53,581 bases of DNA from CAKSHC01 sp045595395. GTDB lineage: Bacteria; Bacillota; Clostridia; Oscillospirales; UMGS1783. Below the pieces are notes generated by a model, which did no database searches, was not told the DNA's origin, and saw only the letters and a list, made by a program, of their open reading frames with translations. This document shows, one piece after another, positions 8,368-16,708 of the stretch (position 1 is the first letter of the stretch; every line of letters begins with the position of its first letter). The stretch spans positions 1-53,581 of the forward strand of contig JAZOAH010000006.1 in assembly GCA_045595395.1 (NCBI GenBank). The letters run 5' to 3'. A program made the position numbers and the translations under genes.

Positions 8368-9000
8368 TTATTTGGAGTAGTACTCGATGATGAGATGCTC
8401 CTCGACAGGAAGATCGATATCTTCTCTGGTAGCGAGGGTAATGACTTTACCAACAGCCTTTTCCTTATCGGACTCCAGCCATTTGGGTACGGGCTTGGAA
8501 GCGTTGGCTTCCAATACAGCCTTGATCTTGGTGCTGTCCATGCTGGTTTCCTTAACAGCGATGACATCACCGGGCTTAACCAGGTAAGAGGGGATGTCAA
8601 CACGCTTACCGTTGACGGTGAAGTGACCGTGAACGACCAGCTGACGAGCTTCCGGACGGGACATGGCGAAACCGAGACGATAGACCACGTTATCCAGTCT
8701 GGATTCGAGGATGGTGAGCAGGTTTTCACCGGCAACACCCTTCATCTTGATGGCCATCTGATAGTACTTAGCAAACTGACCTTCAAGAACACCGTAAAAT
8801 CTTCTTGCCTTCTGCTTCTCGCGCATCTGAGTGCCGTACTCGGAGAGTTTGCGGCGGCGAGCACCGTGCTGACCGGGAGCCAGCAGCTTCTCACGTCTGG
8901 TAAGAGCGCACTTCTCACTGTAGCAACGATCGCCCTTCAAAAAGAGCTTCTGACGTTCTCTCATGCACTGTTTGCAAACGGCGCCTGTATATCTTGCCAT
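8368..9000 (-). CDS. rpsD: 30S ribosomal protein S4, zinc-binding type
   Basis: 210-aa primary 16S rRNA-binding protein that nucleates 30S assembly. Cys9, Cys12, Cys26 and Cys31 near the N-terminus make it the cysteine-containing (zinc) form, in contrast to the cysteine-free Bacillus form. The S4 RNA-binding domain (RLDNVVYRLGFAMSRPEARQ and VHGHFTVNGKRVDIPSY) is intact. It sits between rpsK and rpoA, as in Clostridia and enterobacteria but not in Bacillus subtilis. Confidence 0.98.
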   Translation of the reverse strand: MARYTGAVCKQCMRERQKLFLKGDRCYSEKCALTRREKLLAPGQHGARRRKLSEYGTQMREKQKARRFYGVLEGQFAKYYQMAIKMKGVAGENLLTILESRLDNVVYRLGFAMSRPEARQLVVHGHFTVNGKRVDIPSYLVKPGDVIAVKETSMDSTKIKAVLEANASKPVPKWLESDKEKAVGKVITLATREDIDLPVEEHLIIEYYSK

Positions 9001-9016
9001 TGTTCACATACCCGGG

Positions 9017-9412
9017 TTATACTCTTTTTCTCTTGGGCGGGCGGCATCCGTTGTGGGGGATGGGGGTAACGTCTTTGATCATCGTTACCTCCAGGCCGGC
9101 AGCCTGAAGAGCTCTGATTGCCGCCTCACGGCCGGAACCCGGGCCGGTGACGTACACTTCAACAGTCTTAAGACCATGCTCCATAGCAGCCTTAGCAGCC
9201 GTTTCGGCAGCCGTCTGGGCAGCAAACGGAGTGGACTTCTTCGAACCTCTGAAACCAAGTCCGCCGGCGGAGGCCCAGGACAGAGCATTGCCGTCAACGT
9301 CGGTGATGGTGACTATGGTGTTATTGAAAGAGGAGCGAATATGAGCAGCACCGCGCTCGATGTTCTTTTTCTCGCGACGCTTTCTGATAACCTTTTTGGT
9401 AGCCTTAGCCAT
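9017..9412 (-). CDS. rpsK: 30S ribosomal protein S11
   Basis: 131-aa platform protein of the small subunit that lies near the mRNA exit and the Shine-Dalgarno helix. Recognised from SFNNTIVTITDVDGNALSWASAGG and the C-terminal PHNGCRPPKRKRV. Length is normal. It is 16 bases downstream of rpsM and has a good AAGGAGGAAT site. Confidence 0.98.
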   Translation of the reverse strand: MAKATKKVIRKRREKKNIERGAAHIRSSFNNTIVTITDVDGNALSWASAGGLGFRGSKKSTPFAAQTAAETAAKAAMEHGLKTVEVYVTGPGSGREAAIRALQAAGLEVTMIKDVTPIPHNGCRPPKRKRV

Positions 9413-9428
9413 GATTCATTCCTCCTTC

Positions 9429-9797
9429 TTATTTCTTCTTGTTTGCCATGGTCTTGGCAGGGCCTTTGCGAGTTCTCGCATTGGTCTTGCTGCGCTGACC
9501 GCGCACAGGCAAACTCTTTCTGTGTCTGAGTCCACGGTAGCTGCCGATTTCGACTAGGCGCTTGATGTTGAGCGCGGTAGCACGGCGCAGGTCGCCTTCT
9601 ACCTCGTAATGATGCTCCATGTACTCACGGATCTTGGAAATTTCATCCTCAGTCAGATCCTTGACGCGGGTGTTGGGGTCAATGCCCGTACCAGCCAGGA
9701 TCTCATTGGATCTGGCACGACCAACACCATAGATGTAGGTCAAGCCGATCTCTACGCGTTTCTCGTTGGGAATGTCAACGCCGGAAATTCTTGCCAT
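9429..9797 (-). CDS. rpsM: 30S ribosomal protein S13
   Basis: 122-aa head protein of the small subunit that contacts tRNA and L5 across the subunit bridge. Recognised from MARISGVDIPNEKRVEIGLTY and the C-terminal RGLRHRKSLPVRGQRSKTNA. Its AAGGAGG site begins two bases after the rpmJ stop codon. Confidence 0.98.
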   Translation of the reverse strand: MARISGVDIPNEKRVEIGLTYIYGVGRARSNEILAGTGIDPNTRVKDLTEDEISKIREYMEHHYEVEGDLRRATALNIKRLVEIGSYRGLRHRKSLPVRGQRSKTNARTRKGPAKTMANKKK

Positions 9798-9816
9798 TAG
9801 ATCTGCACCTCCTTAA

Positions 9817-9930
9817 TTAACCCTGTTTCTGCTTATGCTTCGGGTTTTCGCAGATGACCATTACTTTGCCTTTTCTCTTAATGATCTTGCATTTTTCGCA
9901 TATGGCTTTCACGGAAGGTCTTACTTTCAT
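9817..9930 (-). CDS. rpmJ: 50S ribosomal protein L36
   Basis: 37-aa zinc-ribbon protein of the large subunit, read directly from the minus strand: MKVRPSVKAICEKCK at the start and ENPKHKQKQG at the end. Cys11, Cys14, Cys27 and His32 form the zinc site, so this is the cysteine-containing (C+) version. It lies between infA and rpsM, the standard position, with an AGGAGG site before ATG 9930. Confidence 0.97.
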   Translation of the reverse strand: MKVRPSVKAICEKCKIIKRKGKVMVICENPKHKQKQG

Positions 9931-9953
9931 GATTGTTCCTCCTTGTTATACCC

Positions 9954-10172
9954 TTACTTCGAGCGCCAGATGATGCGGCCCTTGGACAGATCATAGGTGG
10001 AGATCTCCACAGTGACCTTGTCGCCCGGAAGTATCTTGATATAATTCATTCTCAGTTTGCCGGAAATGTGAGCCAAAATTTTATGGCCGTTAGCCAACTC
10101 TACCGAAAACATGGCGTTAGGCAGAGCTTCTAACACGGTACCTTCAAACTCGATAATATCTTCTTTTGCCAT
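9954..10172 (-). CDS. infA: translation initiation factor IF-1
   Basis: 72-aa S1/OB-fold protein that binds the A site during initiation. Begins MAKEDIIEFEGTVLEALPNA and contains LANGHKILAHISGKLRMNYI and GDKVTVE, the standard IF-1 pattern and length. Its ribosome binding site is formed by the last codons (GGA GGA) of the upstream KOW gene, which ends two bases before the ATG, so the two are tightly coupled. Confidence 0.98.
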   Translation of the reverse strand: MAKEDIIEFEGTVLEALPNAMFSVELANGHKILAHISGKLRMNYIKILPGDKVTVEISTYDLSKGRIIWRSK

Positions 10173-10174
10173 GA

Positions 10175-10444
10175 TTATCCTCCTGGTTGAAGAAGGTTAT
10201 TGAGACGGCTCAGTTCTCGTCTGAGCCCCTTATCGGTCATTTGTTTTTGGCCTTGGACCAGTGATGCAAAATACTCACTGTCACATTCAAGGACAAAAAC
10301 ATGCTTGCGGTTTTTACGCTTCGGGCTCGTTATCTTGTGCTGTTTGCCGTTGGCCAAAAGCAATGAGTGTTCATCGCTTTCCAATATGGCATACAGCCAG
10401 CCTTTATCGTGCCCGGCCGTGGAACAGGCGATCAAATGTTTCAT
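10175..10444 (-). CDS. KOW-domain RNA-binding protein, L14e-like
   Basis: 89-aa small basic protein resembling the KOW/L14e-like RNA-binding proteins found between map and infA in many Clostridia. The KOW-like motif is in the first third (STAGHDKGWLYAIL, with LLLANGKQHKITSPKRKNRKHV after it). It starts one base after the map stop codon and its last codons supply the infA ribosome binding site. Function unknown; a role on the ribosome or in translation is inferred from position and fold only. Confidence 0.85.
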   Translation of the reverse strand: MKHLIACSTAGHDKGWLYAILESDEHSLLLANGKQHKITSPKRKNRKHVFVLECDSEYFASLVQGQKQMTDKGLRRELSRLNNLLQPGG

Positions 10445-10445
10445 A

Positions 10446-11195
10446 TCAGTCCTCGGTCGTTAAAATGACGGGGTCGCCATCGGTGATAAGCACCGTATTT
10501 TCATAGTGGGCGCTTCTCTTCCGATCGGCGGTCAGCACCGTCCAGCCGTCGTCCATTTTATCTACGTCGGCAGTGCCTAGGTTGATCATGGGCTCAACGG
10601 CAATCGTCATTCCTCGGCGCAGCCGCGCTCCATGGCCCGCAGGGCCAAGGTTGGGGATGCTGGGATCTTCATGCAAAGCGCGTCCCACGCCGTGTCCGGT
10701 GTATTCCCAGACTACGCCATAGCCACGGGCGGTGCAGAAGTCCTCAACGGCCGCTCCCACATCGCCAATGCGGTAGCCCTCACGCATGACCTTGAAGGCT
10801 TCCCAGAAGGATTGGCGGGTGTCAGCGATCAGTTTTTCATCCTCAGCCGAGATGATGCCGCAGGGGAAGGTGTCCGCACAGTCGCCGACATACCCCTGGA
10901 AGGTGGCGCCGACGTCAATGCTGACGATGTCGCCCTCTTTGAGTGCATAATCGTTTGGAATTCCGTGGATAACAGCTTCATTGACCGACAGACAGCAGGC
11001 AGCGGGAAAGCCGCCGTAGCCAAGAAAGGTCGGTTTAGCGCCCTGACTCTTGATATACGAGTGGACGGCCTTGTCGATCTCCTTTAAGGTGACTCCCACG
11101 CCGACCATCTCGCCGGCGACGCGTCGAGCGCCGGCGGCGATACGGCCTGCTTGTTTCATCAGTTCGATCTCACGAGCCGATTTTAATATGATCAT
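10446..11195 (-). CDS. map: methionine aminopeptidase, type I
   Basis: 249-aa metalloprotease that removes the initiator Met from new proteins. The metal ligands are visible in order: Asp in VSIDVGATFQGYVGDCADTF (two), His in GHGVGRALHEDP, Glu in AVEPMINLG and a final Glu in HYENTVLIT. It lacks the N-terminal zinc-finger extension seen in some type I enzymes. Four bases separate it from adk. Confidence 0.97.
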   Translation of the reverse strand: MIILKSAREIELMKQAGRIAAGARRVAGEMVGVGVTLKEIDKAVHSYIKSQGAKPTFLGYGGFPAACCLSVNEAVIHGIPNDYALKEGDIVSIDVGATFQGYVGDCADTFPCGIISAEDEKLIADTRQSFWEAFKVMREGYRIGDVGAAVEDFCTARGYGVVWEYTGHGVGRALHEDPSIPNLGPAGHGARLRRGMTIAVEPMINLGTADVDKMDDGWTVLTADRKRSAHYENTVLITDGDPVILTTED

Positions 11196-11199
11196 GTGA

Positions 11200-11832
11200 T
11201 CAAGCCTCTAATGCTGCGAATATCGCAGCGGTAACATCCTCGATCGCACCCACGCTGGAAACGGTGACCAGGTTGCCGACCTTTTTATAGAAGTCGGTCA
11301 AGGGAGCCGTTTTCTCACGGTATTCCACCAGGCGCTTGGCCACGACTTCGGGCTGGTCATCGCTACGATGGATCAGCTCGGCGCCGCACTTGTCGCAATG
11401 GACATTGTCTGCGCTGGGGATGGAAGTGATGTGATAGGAAGCACCGCAGGCGGGGCAGACCCGCCGTCCGGATATTCTGTCAATAATCGTTTCATCAGGC
11501 AGCGTGATGTCTACCACCTTGTCGATGACGACGCCCATGTCAGCCAGGGCCTGAGCCTGGGCGACAGTGCGGGGAAATCCGTCAAGGATATACCCGTTCT
11601 TGCAGTCGTCAGCTTTGAGGCGGGCTTCGACGATCTTAATAACAAGCTCGTCGCTGACCAGCGTGCCGGCATCCAGGCAGGCTTTGACCTGTTTACCCAG
11701 GTCACTGCCCGAACGCACCTGTTCTCGGATCATATCTCCGGTACTGATCGACGGAATGTTGTAGCGCTCTTTGATGAACGCCGCCTGTGTTCCCTTCCCG
11801 CATCCGGGAGGTCCAAGTAAAATCAGTTTCAA
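11200..11832 (-). CDS. adk: adenylate kinase
   Basis: 210-aa enzyme converting ATP and AMP to two ADP. P-loop GPPGCGKGTQ is at residues 7-16. The LID holds a zinc knuckle, CPACGASYH...CDKCG, as in Gram-positive long-form kinases. The start is taken as TTG 11832, because it gives the family start MKLILLGPPG and has AGAGGTG upstream. An in-frame ATG at 11847 overlaps the secY stop (TAATG) and would add five residues without a good binding site, so it remains possible. Confidence 0.95.
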   Translation of the reverse strand: MKLILLGPPGCGKGTQAAFIKERYNIPSISTGDMIREQVRSGSDLGKQVKACLDAGTLVSDELVIKIVEARLKADDCKNGYILDGFPRTVAQAQALADMGVVIDKVVDITLPDETIIDRISGRRVCPACGASYHITSIPSADNVHCDKCGAELIHRSDDQPEVVAKRLVEYREKTAPLTDFYKKVGNLVTVSSVGAIEDVTAAIFAALEA

Positions 11833-11846
11833 AACGGCACCTCTCA

Positions 11847-13112
11847 TTACTCAAGGAATCCCTTGTAGTGGCGCATCGAGATCTGGGACTCGAGGACCAT
11901 GGAGGTCTCGAGGATGATGCTGACAACGATCAACATGCTGTTGCCTGAGAGAGCAAAGTTGACATTGAAGATCATGGTAGCGATCATCGGGATGATAGCG
12001 ATGAAGCCGAGGAAGATGGCACCCAGCAGGGTGATCTTGTTCAAGGACTTTTTGATGTAATTAACGGTGGGCTCACCGGGGCGAATGCCGGGGATGGAGC
12101 CGCCGTTCTTCTGAAGATTGTTGGAGATCTCCACGGGATCGTAAGAGACCGATACATAGAAATAGTTGAAGAAAATAATCAGGACGAAGAACAGAATTCC
12201 GTAGAGGGGATCTTCTGTTGTAAAGTTGTTGTTGACCCACTTGGTGAAGCCGTTCTCCGCCATAAAGGATGCGATGGTGGAGGGCAGCATGCAGAAGGAG
12301 TTGGCAAAGATGATGGGCATAACGCCGGTCATCAACACCTTCATGGGCAGGTGAGTCTGGTTGCCGCCGTACATTTTACGGCCGACAACACGCTTCGCAT
12401 ACTGTACGGGGATTCGGCGTTCTGCGCCGTTTACCCAAACGATGCCGGCAAGCATCAGCAGAGCGATAACGACGACGATGAAGACGCCTGCAATGCTGGC
12501 AGCGTTACCGGACGAGAAGGCACCAATGATCCAGTTTACGATGGCGGGACCCTGCGAGAGGATACCGGCAAAGAGGATCATGGAGATACCGTTTCCGATA
12601 CCGTATTCGTCGATTTTTTCAGCCATCCACATAACCAGTGCCGAACCGGCCGTGAAGGCCAGGACAACGATCAGACCGGTGAAGAAGGTCTTCTGGGTGA
12701 GAACACCCATGGCGTTATCCAGAATGGTGTAGTAACCATAGCCCATGACCAGGGCCAGTGCGATGGTCAGATAACGGGTGATCTTATTGATCTTCTTCTG
12801 ACCGTCCTCCTCCTTCTTGAGACGCTCAAGCGCCGGGATGGCGATGGTGAGCAACTGGACAATGATCGAAGCGTTGATATAGGGCGAGATGCCCATGGCA
12901 AACAACGCAGCATTCTGCAAAGCGCCGCCCGACATGATGTTGAGCATATCGGTCAAGCCGCTGTTGGTGAACACCGTGCCCAGATAGGCAGTGTCAACGA
13001 ACGGTACGGGGATCAGCGCGCCAAGGCGGTACAGCAGGAGGATCATGACGGTGAAAAGAATCTTCTTTCTCAGGTCAGAATTCTTAAATGCTGCAATCAA
13101 TCCCTCGAACAT
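11847..13112 (-). CDS. secY: Sec translocon channel subunit SecY
   Basis: 421-aa integral membrane protein with ten predicted helices, the protein-conducting channel for secreted and membrane proteins. Begins MFEGLIAAFKNSDLRKKILFT; conserved are the plug region after helix 1, IPVQYAKRVVGRKMYGG in the fifth cytoplasmic area, and GIRPGEPTVNYI near helix 8. It follows rplO by two bases, the usual spc-operon position. Confidence 0.98.
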   Translation of the reverse strand: MFEGLIAAFKNSDLRKKILFTVMILLLYRLGALIPVPFVDTAYLGTVFTNSGLTDMLNIMSGGALQNAALFAMGISPYINASIIVQLLTIAIPALERLKKEEDGQKKINKITRYLTIALALVMGYGYYTILDNAMGVLTQKTFFTGLIVVLAFTAGSALVMWMAEKIDEYGIGNGISMILFAGILSQGPAIVNWIIGAFSSGNAASIAGVFIVVVIALLMLAGIVWVNGAERRIPVQYAKRVVGRKMYGGNQTHLPMKVLMTGVMPIIFANSFCMLPSTIASFMAENGFTKWVNNNFTTEDPLYGILFFVLIIFFNYFYVSVSYDPVEISNNLQKNGGSIPGIRPGEPTVNYIKKSLNKITLLGAIFLGFIAIIPMIATMIFNVNFALSGNSMLIVVSIILETSMVLESQISMRHYKGFLE

Positions 13113-13114
13113 CG

Positions 13115-13555
13115 TTATACCTCCTCAGCTTTACCGCCGGCTGCTTCGATCTTCTGCTTGGCAGATTCGGTAAACTTAGCTGCGCGGACAGTGAGAGCCT
13201 TAGTGACCTCACCGCGGCCGAGGAACTTAACGCCGTCCAGAGCCTTGGAGATGACACCGGCATCATGCAGAGCGGCGGCATCGACGACTGCGCCGGCCTC
13301 GAAGGCATTCAGGCGCTCGACGTTAACGGTGACATATTCCTTAGCGAAGATGTTATTGAATCCACGCTTGGGAACACGTCTCTGAAGGGGCATCTGGCCG
13401 CCTTCGAATCCGGGGCGAACACCGCCGCCGGAGCGGGCCTTCTGGCCTTTGTGACCACGGCCGCCGGTCTTGCCGTTGCCGGAACCGATACCTCTGCCCT
13501 TTCTCTTGGGCTCGAAGGTGGAGCCGGCAGCAGGAGTTAATTCATGCAATTTCAT
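13115..13555 (-). CDS. rplO: 50S ribosomal protein L15
   Basis: 146-aa late-assembly protein of the large subunit. The glycine/arginine-rich N-terminal half (KRKGRGIGSGNGKTGGRGHK) is typical. The ATG overlaps the rpmD stop by four bases (ATGA), so translation is coupled. Confidence 0.98.
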   Translation of the reverse strand: MKLHELTPAAGSTFEPKRKGRGIGSGNGKTGGRGHKGQKARSGGGVRPGFEGGQMPLQRRVPKRGFNNIFAKEYVTVNVERLNAFEAGAVVDAAALHDAGVISKALDGVKFLGRGEVTKALTVRAAKFTESAKQKIEAAGGKAEEV

Positions 13556-13746
13556 TTCTTGCGTGCCTCCTTGACCTTTTCAACTTCAACAAGGTGGGAA
13601 ATAACGCGAACCTTGCCGAGGGTAGCGGCGTTTTCCGGCTGAACGGAAACGTCGCCCGGTCTCTTCAGACCGAAAGTATTAGCGGTATCTATCTGATTCT
13701 TCTTGCAACTGATCAGAGATTTCTTCAGGGTGATCTTGAGAGCCAT
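13552..13746 (-). CDS. rpmD: 50S ribosomal protein L30
   Basis: 64-aa large-subunit protein. Recognised from LKITLKKSLISCKKNQIDT and the TLGKVRVISHLVEVEKVKE end, and from its place between rpsE and rplO. Slightly longer than the usual 58-60 residues. Start ATG 13746 has GGAGGT. Confidence 0.97.
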   Translation of the reverse strand: MALKITLKKSLISCKKNQIDTANTFGLKRPGDVSVQPENAATLGKVRVISHLVEVEKVKEARKK

Positions 13747-13759
13747 GATAAATACCTCC

Positions 13760-14263
13760 TTAACCTAAGATTTCTTTAACTTCCTTGCCTCGCATAGCAG
13801 CGACGGTCTGAGCATCACGAAGCTCGGACAGGCCGTTGATGGTAGCGTTAACAAGGTTGATGGGGTTGCGGGAACGCAGAGCCTTGGTACGGATATCCTG
13901 GATACCGGCCAGCTCAACGACTGCACGCACGGCGCCGCCGGCGATAACACCGGTACCGGGAGCAGCGGGCTTGAGTACGACCATGGATGCACCGAAACGG
14001 CCGACGTTCTCGTGAGGAATGGTGGTATTCTTCATAGCGATACGGACCAGTTTCTTCTTCGCATCTTCGATGCCCTTACGGATAGCATCGGGAACTTCGG
14101 AGGACTTGCCCATACCAACGCCGACAATACCGTTGCCGTTACCAACAACGACCAGAGCCGCAAACTTCATGATACGGCCGCCCTTGACGGTCTTGGATAC
14201 GCGGTTAATGCACACAACTCTTTCCTGGAGATCGAGGGTGCTTGCATCGATCAATTCTGCCAT
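13760..14263 (-). CDS. rpsE: 30S ribosomal protein S5
   Basis: 167-aa small-subunit protein involved in decoding accuracy and mRNA unwinding at the entry channel. Double-stranded RNA-binding-like N-terminal domain (ERVVCINRVSKTVKGGRIMKFAAL, in two parts) followed by GVGMGKSSEVPDAIRKG and the C-terminal GVIAGGAVRAVVELAGI. The residues linked to spectinomycin resistance lie in the VKGGR loop, which looks wild type. Confidence 0.98.
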   Translation of the reverse strand: MAELIDASTLDLQERVVCINRVSKTVKGGRIMKFAALVVVGNGNGIVGVGMGKSSEVPDAIRKGIEDAKKKLVRIAMKNTTIPHENVGRFGASMVVLKPAAPGTGVIAGGAVRAVVELAGIQDIRTKALRSRNPINLVNATINGLSELRDAQTVAAMRGKEVKEILG

Positions 14264-14281
14264 TGTTTTTGCCCTCCTTTG

Positions 14282-14632
14282 TTAAAAGTTCAGGCCGCCC
14301 TCGCGGGCGCCTTCTGCGAGTGCCTGGACACGGCCGTGGTAAACATAGCCGCCACGGTCAAAGACCACGTCAACGATGCCGGCTTCCTTCGCCTTTTCGG
14401 CGATGAGCAGGCCAACCTTCTTAGCGGCATCCTTGTTGGAGCCAAGGTCGAGGCCTAAGGAGCTGGCGCTTACCAGGGTCTTACCCTCGGTATCATCAAT
14501 GATCTGAGCATAGATATTGGTGTTCGAGCGGAATACGCACAGACGGGGGCAAGCGGGAGTGCCGGAAATTTTGCCACGGACTCTCTTATGTCTCTTAAGA
14601 CGAGCCTTATTGCTGTCAATTTTCTTAACCAT
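14282..14632 (-). CDS. rplR: 50S ribosomal protein L18
   Basis: 116-aa 5S rRNA-binding protein. Contains RLKRHKRVRGKISGTPACPR, then VFRSNTNIYAQIIDD, and ends in FDRGGYVYHGRVQALAEGAREGGLNF (split here for length: FDRGGYVYHG / REGGLNF). Normal length and position after rplF. Confidence 0.98.
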   Translation of the reverse strand: MVKKIDSNKARLKRHKRVRGKISGTPACPRLCVFRSNTNIYAQIIDDTEGKTLVSASSLGLDLGSNKDAAKKVGLLIAEKAKEAGIVDVVFDRGGYVYHGRVQALAEGAREGGLNF

Positions 14633-14644
14633 TGCTTATTCTCC

Positions 14645-15193
14645 TTACTTCGCACCCTTACCGGCTTTACCCTCTTTACGGATAATACGCTCGGTTTCGT
14701 ACTTGATTCCTTTGCCCTTATACGGCTCAGGCGGACGCTTTTCTCTGACCTCAGCAGCGAACTGGCCGACCTTCTGCTTATCCACGCCGTGGATAATGAC
14801 GGTGTTCGGGTTGGGAACATCGATCTTGATGTCCTCGGTTTCGCTGACGATGACCTGATGGGAATAACCCAGGTTCATGACCAGATCCTTACCCTGCTTA
14901 GCGGCACGGTAGCCGACGCCGTTGATGAGGAGGGTCTTGGAGAACTCGTTGGTCACGCCCTCAACCATGTTGGCGATGAGGGTGCGGGTCAGACCGTGCA
15001 GAGAGCGATGCTCTCTGGCCTCGGAGGGACGGGAAACGGTGATGACACCGTTCTCCTGCTTGATCAGCATATCAGGATGGGCATTCATTTCGAGATTGCC
15101 CTTGGGGCCCTTGACGGCGATGTGATTGTTATCCGAGATGGTAACGGTCACGCCGGCAGGGACAGTTATTTCTTTTCTGCCAATTCTGGACAT
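14645..15193 (-). CDS. rplF: 50S ribosomal protein L6
   Basis: 182-aa protein of the large subunit near the sarcin-ricin loop. Begins MSRIGRKEITVPAGVTV; the conserved C-terminal PPEPYKGKGIKYETE followed by IRRKEGK-like IIRKEGKAGKGAK is present. It sits 16 bases after rpsH. Confidence 0.98.
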   Translation of the reverse strand: MSRIGRKEITVPAGVTVTISDNNHIAVKGPKGNLEMNAHPDMLIKQENGVITVSRPSEAREHRSLHGLTRTLIANMVEGVTNEFSKTLLINGVGYRAAKQGKDLVMNLGYSHQVIVSETEDIKIDVPNPNTVIIHGVDKQKVGQFAAEVREKRPPEPYKGKGIKYETERIIRKEGKAGKGAK

Positions 15194-15209
15194 AACTTCT
15201 ACCCCTTTC

Positions 15210-15608
15210 TTACCATACGAAGGCGAGAACTTCGCCGCCGATGTTAGCTTTTCTGGCCGCCTTATCGGTCATAACACCCTTGGAGGTGGAGACGATGGCG
15301 ATACCCAGGCCACGCATAACGCGAGGCATGTCTTCCTTGCCGGCATAGATGCGCAGGCCGGGCTTGGACACACGGCGCAGACCCTGAATGATCTTGGTCT
15401 TGCCGGGGCCGTATTTGAGCTCAACATGGATCATGCCCTGCTTGCCGTCTTCGACGACATCGAACTTCTTGATGTAACCCTCATCCAGCAGAATCTGGGC
15501 AATAGCCTTCTTCATGTTGGAGGCGGGAATATCTACGCTGTCATGCTTGGCAGAATTCGCATTGGGGATGCTGGTGAGCATATCAGCAATCGGATCGGTA
15601 ATCTGCAT
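15210..15608 (-). CDS. rpsH: 30S ribosomal protein S8
   Basis: 132-aa 16S rRNA-binding protein of the platform. Begins MQITDPIADMLTSIPNANSA and has the conserved STSKGVMTDKAARKANIGGE (20 residues) before the end EVLAFVW. In Escherichia coli S8 represses the spc operon; whether that holds here cannot be judged. Confidence 0.98.
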   Translation of the reverse strand: MQITDPIADMLTSIPNANSAKHDSVDIPASNMKKAIAQILLDEGYIKKFDVVEDGKQGMIHVELKYGPGKTKIIQGLRRVSKPGLRIYAGKEDMPRVMRGLGIAIVSTSKGVMTDKAARKANIGGEVLAFVW

Positions 15609-15622
15609 TTCTATTCCTCCTC

Positions 15623-15808
15623 TTACCAGCTGGATTTCTTTACGCCGGGAATCTGACCCTTGTAGGCCAGTTCTCTAAAGCAGATACGGCAGATGCCATA
15701 CTTACGAAGATAAGCATGGGGACGACCGCATATCTTGCATCTGTTATAGGCTCTCGTCGAGAACTTGGGAGCTTCTTTCTGCTGTAAAACCAGTGCTTTT
15801 CTAGCCAT
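15623..15808 (-). CDS. rpsN: 30S ribosomal protein S14, zinc-binding (type Z)
   Basis: 61-aa head protein of the small subunit. The two CxxC pairs (CKIC and CRIC) identify the short zinc-binding form. The start is MARKALVLQQ at 15808, which has AAGGAGG upstream; the longer frame (MPSKEAIR) has no support. Fits between rplE and rpsH. Confidence 0.97.
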   Translation of the reverse strand: MARKALVLQQKEAPKFSTRAYNRCKICGRPHAYLRKYGICRICFRELAYKGQIPGVKKSSW

Positions 15809-15821
15809 GCGTATCGCCTCC

Positions 15822-16361
15822 TTACTTGGCAAACGGAGCGCCCATCAGGGTGAGCAGCTCACGAGCTTCTTCGTCGGTGTTCGCGGTGGTAACGAAAACG
15901 ATATCCATGCCGCGGACCTTGTCGATCTTGTCGTATTCGATCTCGGGGAAGATCAGCTGTTCCTTCAGGCCCAGGGCGTAGTTGCCACGGCCGTCGAAGG
16001 AGTCTGCCGAGATGCCGCGGAAGTCGCGAACACGGGGCAGAGCCAGGTTGAACAGACGATCCATAAACTCATACATGCGGTCGCCGCGCAGGGTGACTTT
16101 GACACCGATGGGCATACCTTCACGGAGTTTGAAGTTTGCAACCGACTTGCGAGCGGCGCAAACGACGGGCTTCTGGCCGGTGATCTTGGTCAGGTCGTTA
16201 ACGACAGCGTCGATGACCTTAGCATTCTCACGGGCTTCGCCGCAGCCGACGTTGATGACGATCTTATCGAACTTCGGGATCTGCATGCAGCTCTTATACT
16301 GATACTTCTTGTTCAGAGCGGGAGCAATTTCGTTCACATAACGTTCCTGTAATCTAGTCAT
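15822..16361 (-). CDS. rplE: 50S ribosomal protein L5
   Basis: 179-aa 5S rRNA-binding protein at the central protuberance. Begins MTRLQERYVNEIAPALNKKY; contains KIVINVGCGEA, ITGQKPVVCAARKSVANFKL and the C-terminal GMDIVFVTTANTDEEARELL (20 residues). Normal length and place after rplX. Confidence 0.98.
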   Translation of the reverse strand: MTRLQERYVNEIAPALNKKYQYKSCMQIPKFDKIVINVGCGEARENAKVIDAVVNDLTKITGQKPVVCAARKSVANFKLREGMPIGVKVTLRGDRMYEFMDRLFNLALPRVRDFRGISADSFDGRGNYALGLKEQLIFPEIEYDKIDKVRGMDIVFVTTANTDEEARELLTLMGAPFAK

Positions 16362-16376
16362 TGTCTCCTACCCTCC

Positions 16377-16694
16377 TTATTCGATAACAGCGCCGCACTT
16401 TTTGCAGACGCGGACCTTTTTGCCGTCCTCAACCTTGACACCGGTGCGAACGCCGGTCTTGCACTTAGGGCAATAGAGCTGGACCTTGCAGGCGTACATG
16501 GCGCCTTCGGCCTTGACGATCTCACCCTGCTGCTGCTGGTTTTTGGGCTTAACGTGCTTGGTCACCAGGTTGACACCTTCGACGATGACCTTGCCTTCTT
16601 TGGGCGATACGGCAAGAACCTTGCCGACACTGCCCTTGGAATCGCCGGAGATGACCTGGACGGTATCGCCGGATTTAATATGAAGATCGTTCAT
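16377..16694 (-). CDS. rplX: 50S ribosomal protein L24
   Basis: 105-aa assembly-initiator protein of the large subunit with a KOW motif (KSGDTVQVISGDSKGSVGKV). The C-terminal part carries two CxxC pairs, CPKC and CKKC, a likely zinc knuckle. The start is MNDLHIKSG at 16694 with GGGAGG upstream, not the MGGKE extension, whose codons form the binding site. Confidence 0.97.
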   Translation of the reverse strand: MNDLHIKSGDTVQVISGDSKGSVGKVLAVSPKEGKVIVEGVNLVTKHVKPKNQQQQGEIVKAEGAMYACKVQLYCPKCKTGVRTGVKVEDGKKVRVCKKCGAVIE

Positions 16695-16708
16695 TTCTTT
16701 TCCTCCCA

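Noticed and set aside
11833..11847. ATG 11847 as adk start
   Set aside because: Possible through TAATG coupling, but the TTG at 11832 gives the family start and a better binding site; kept as alternative.
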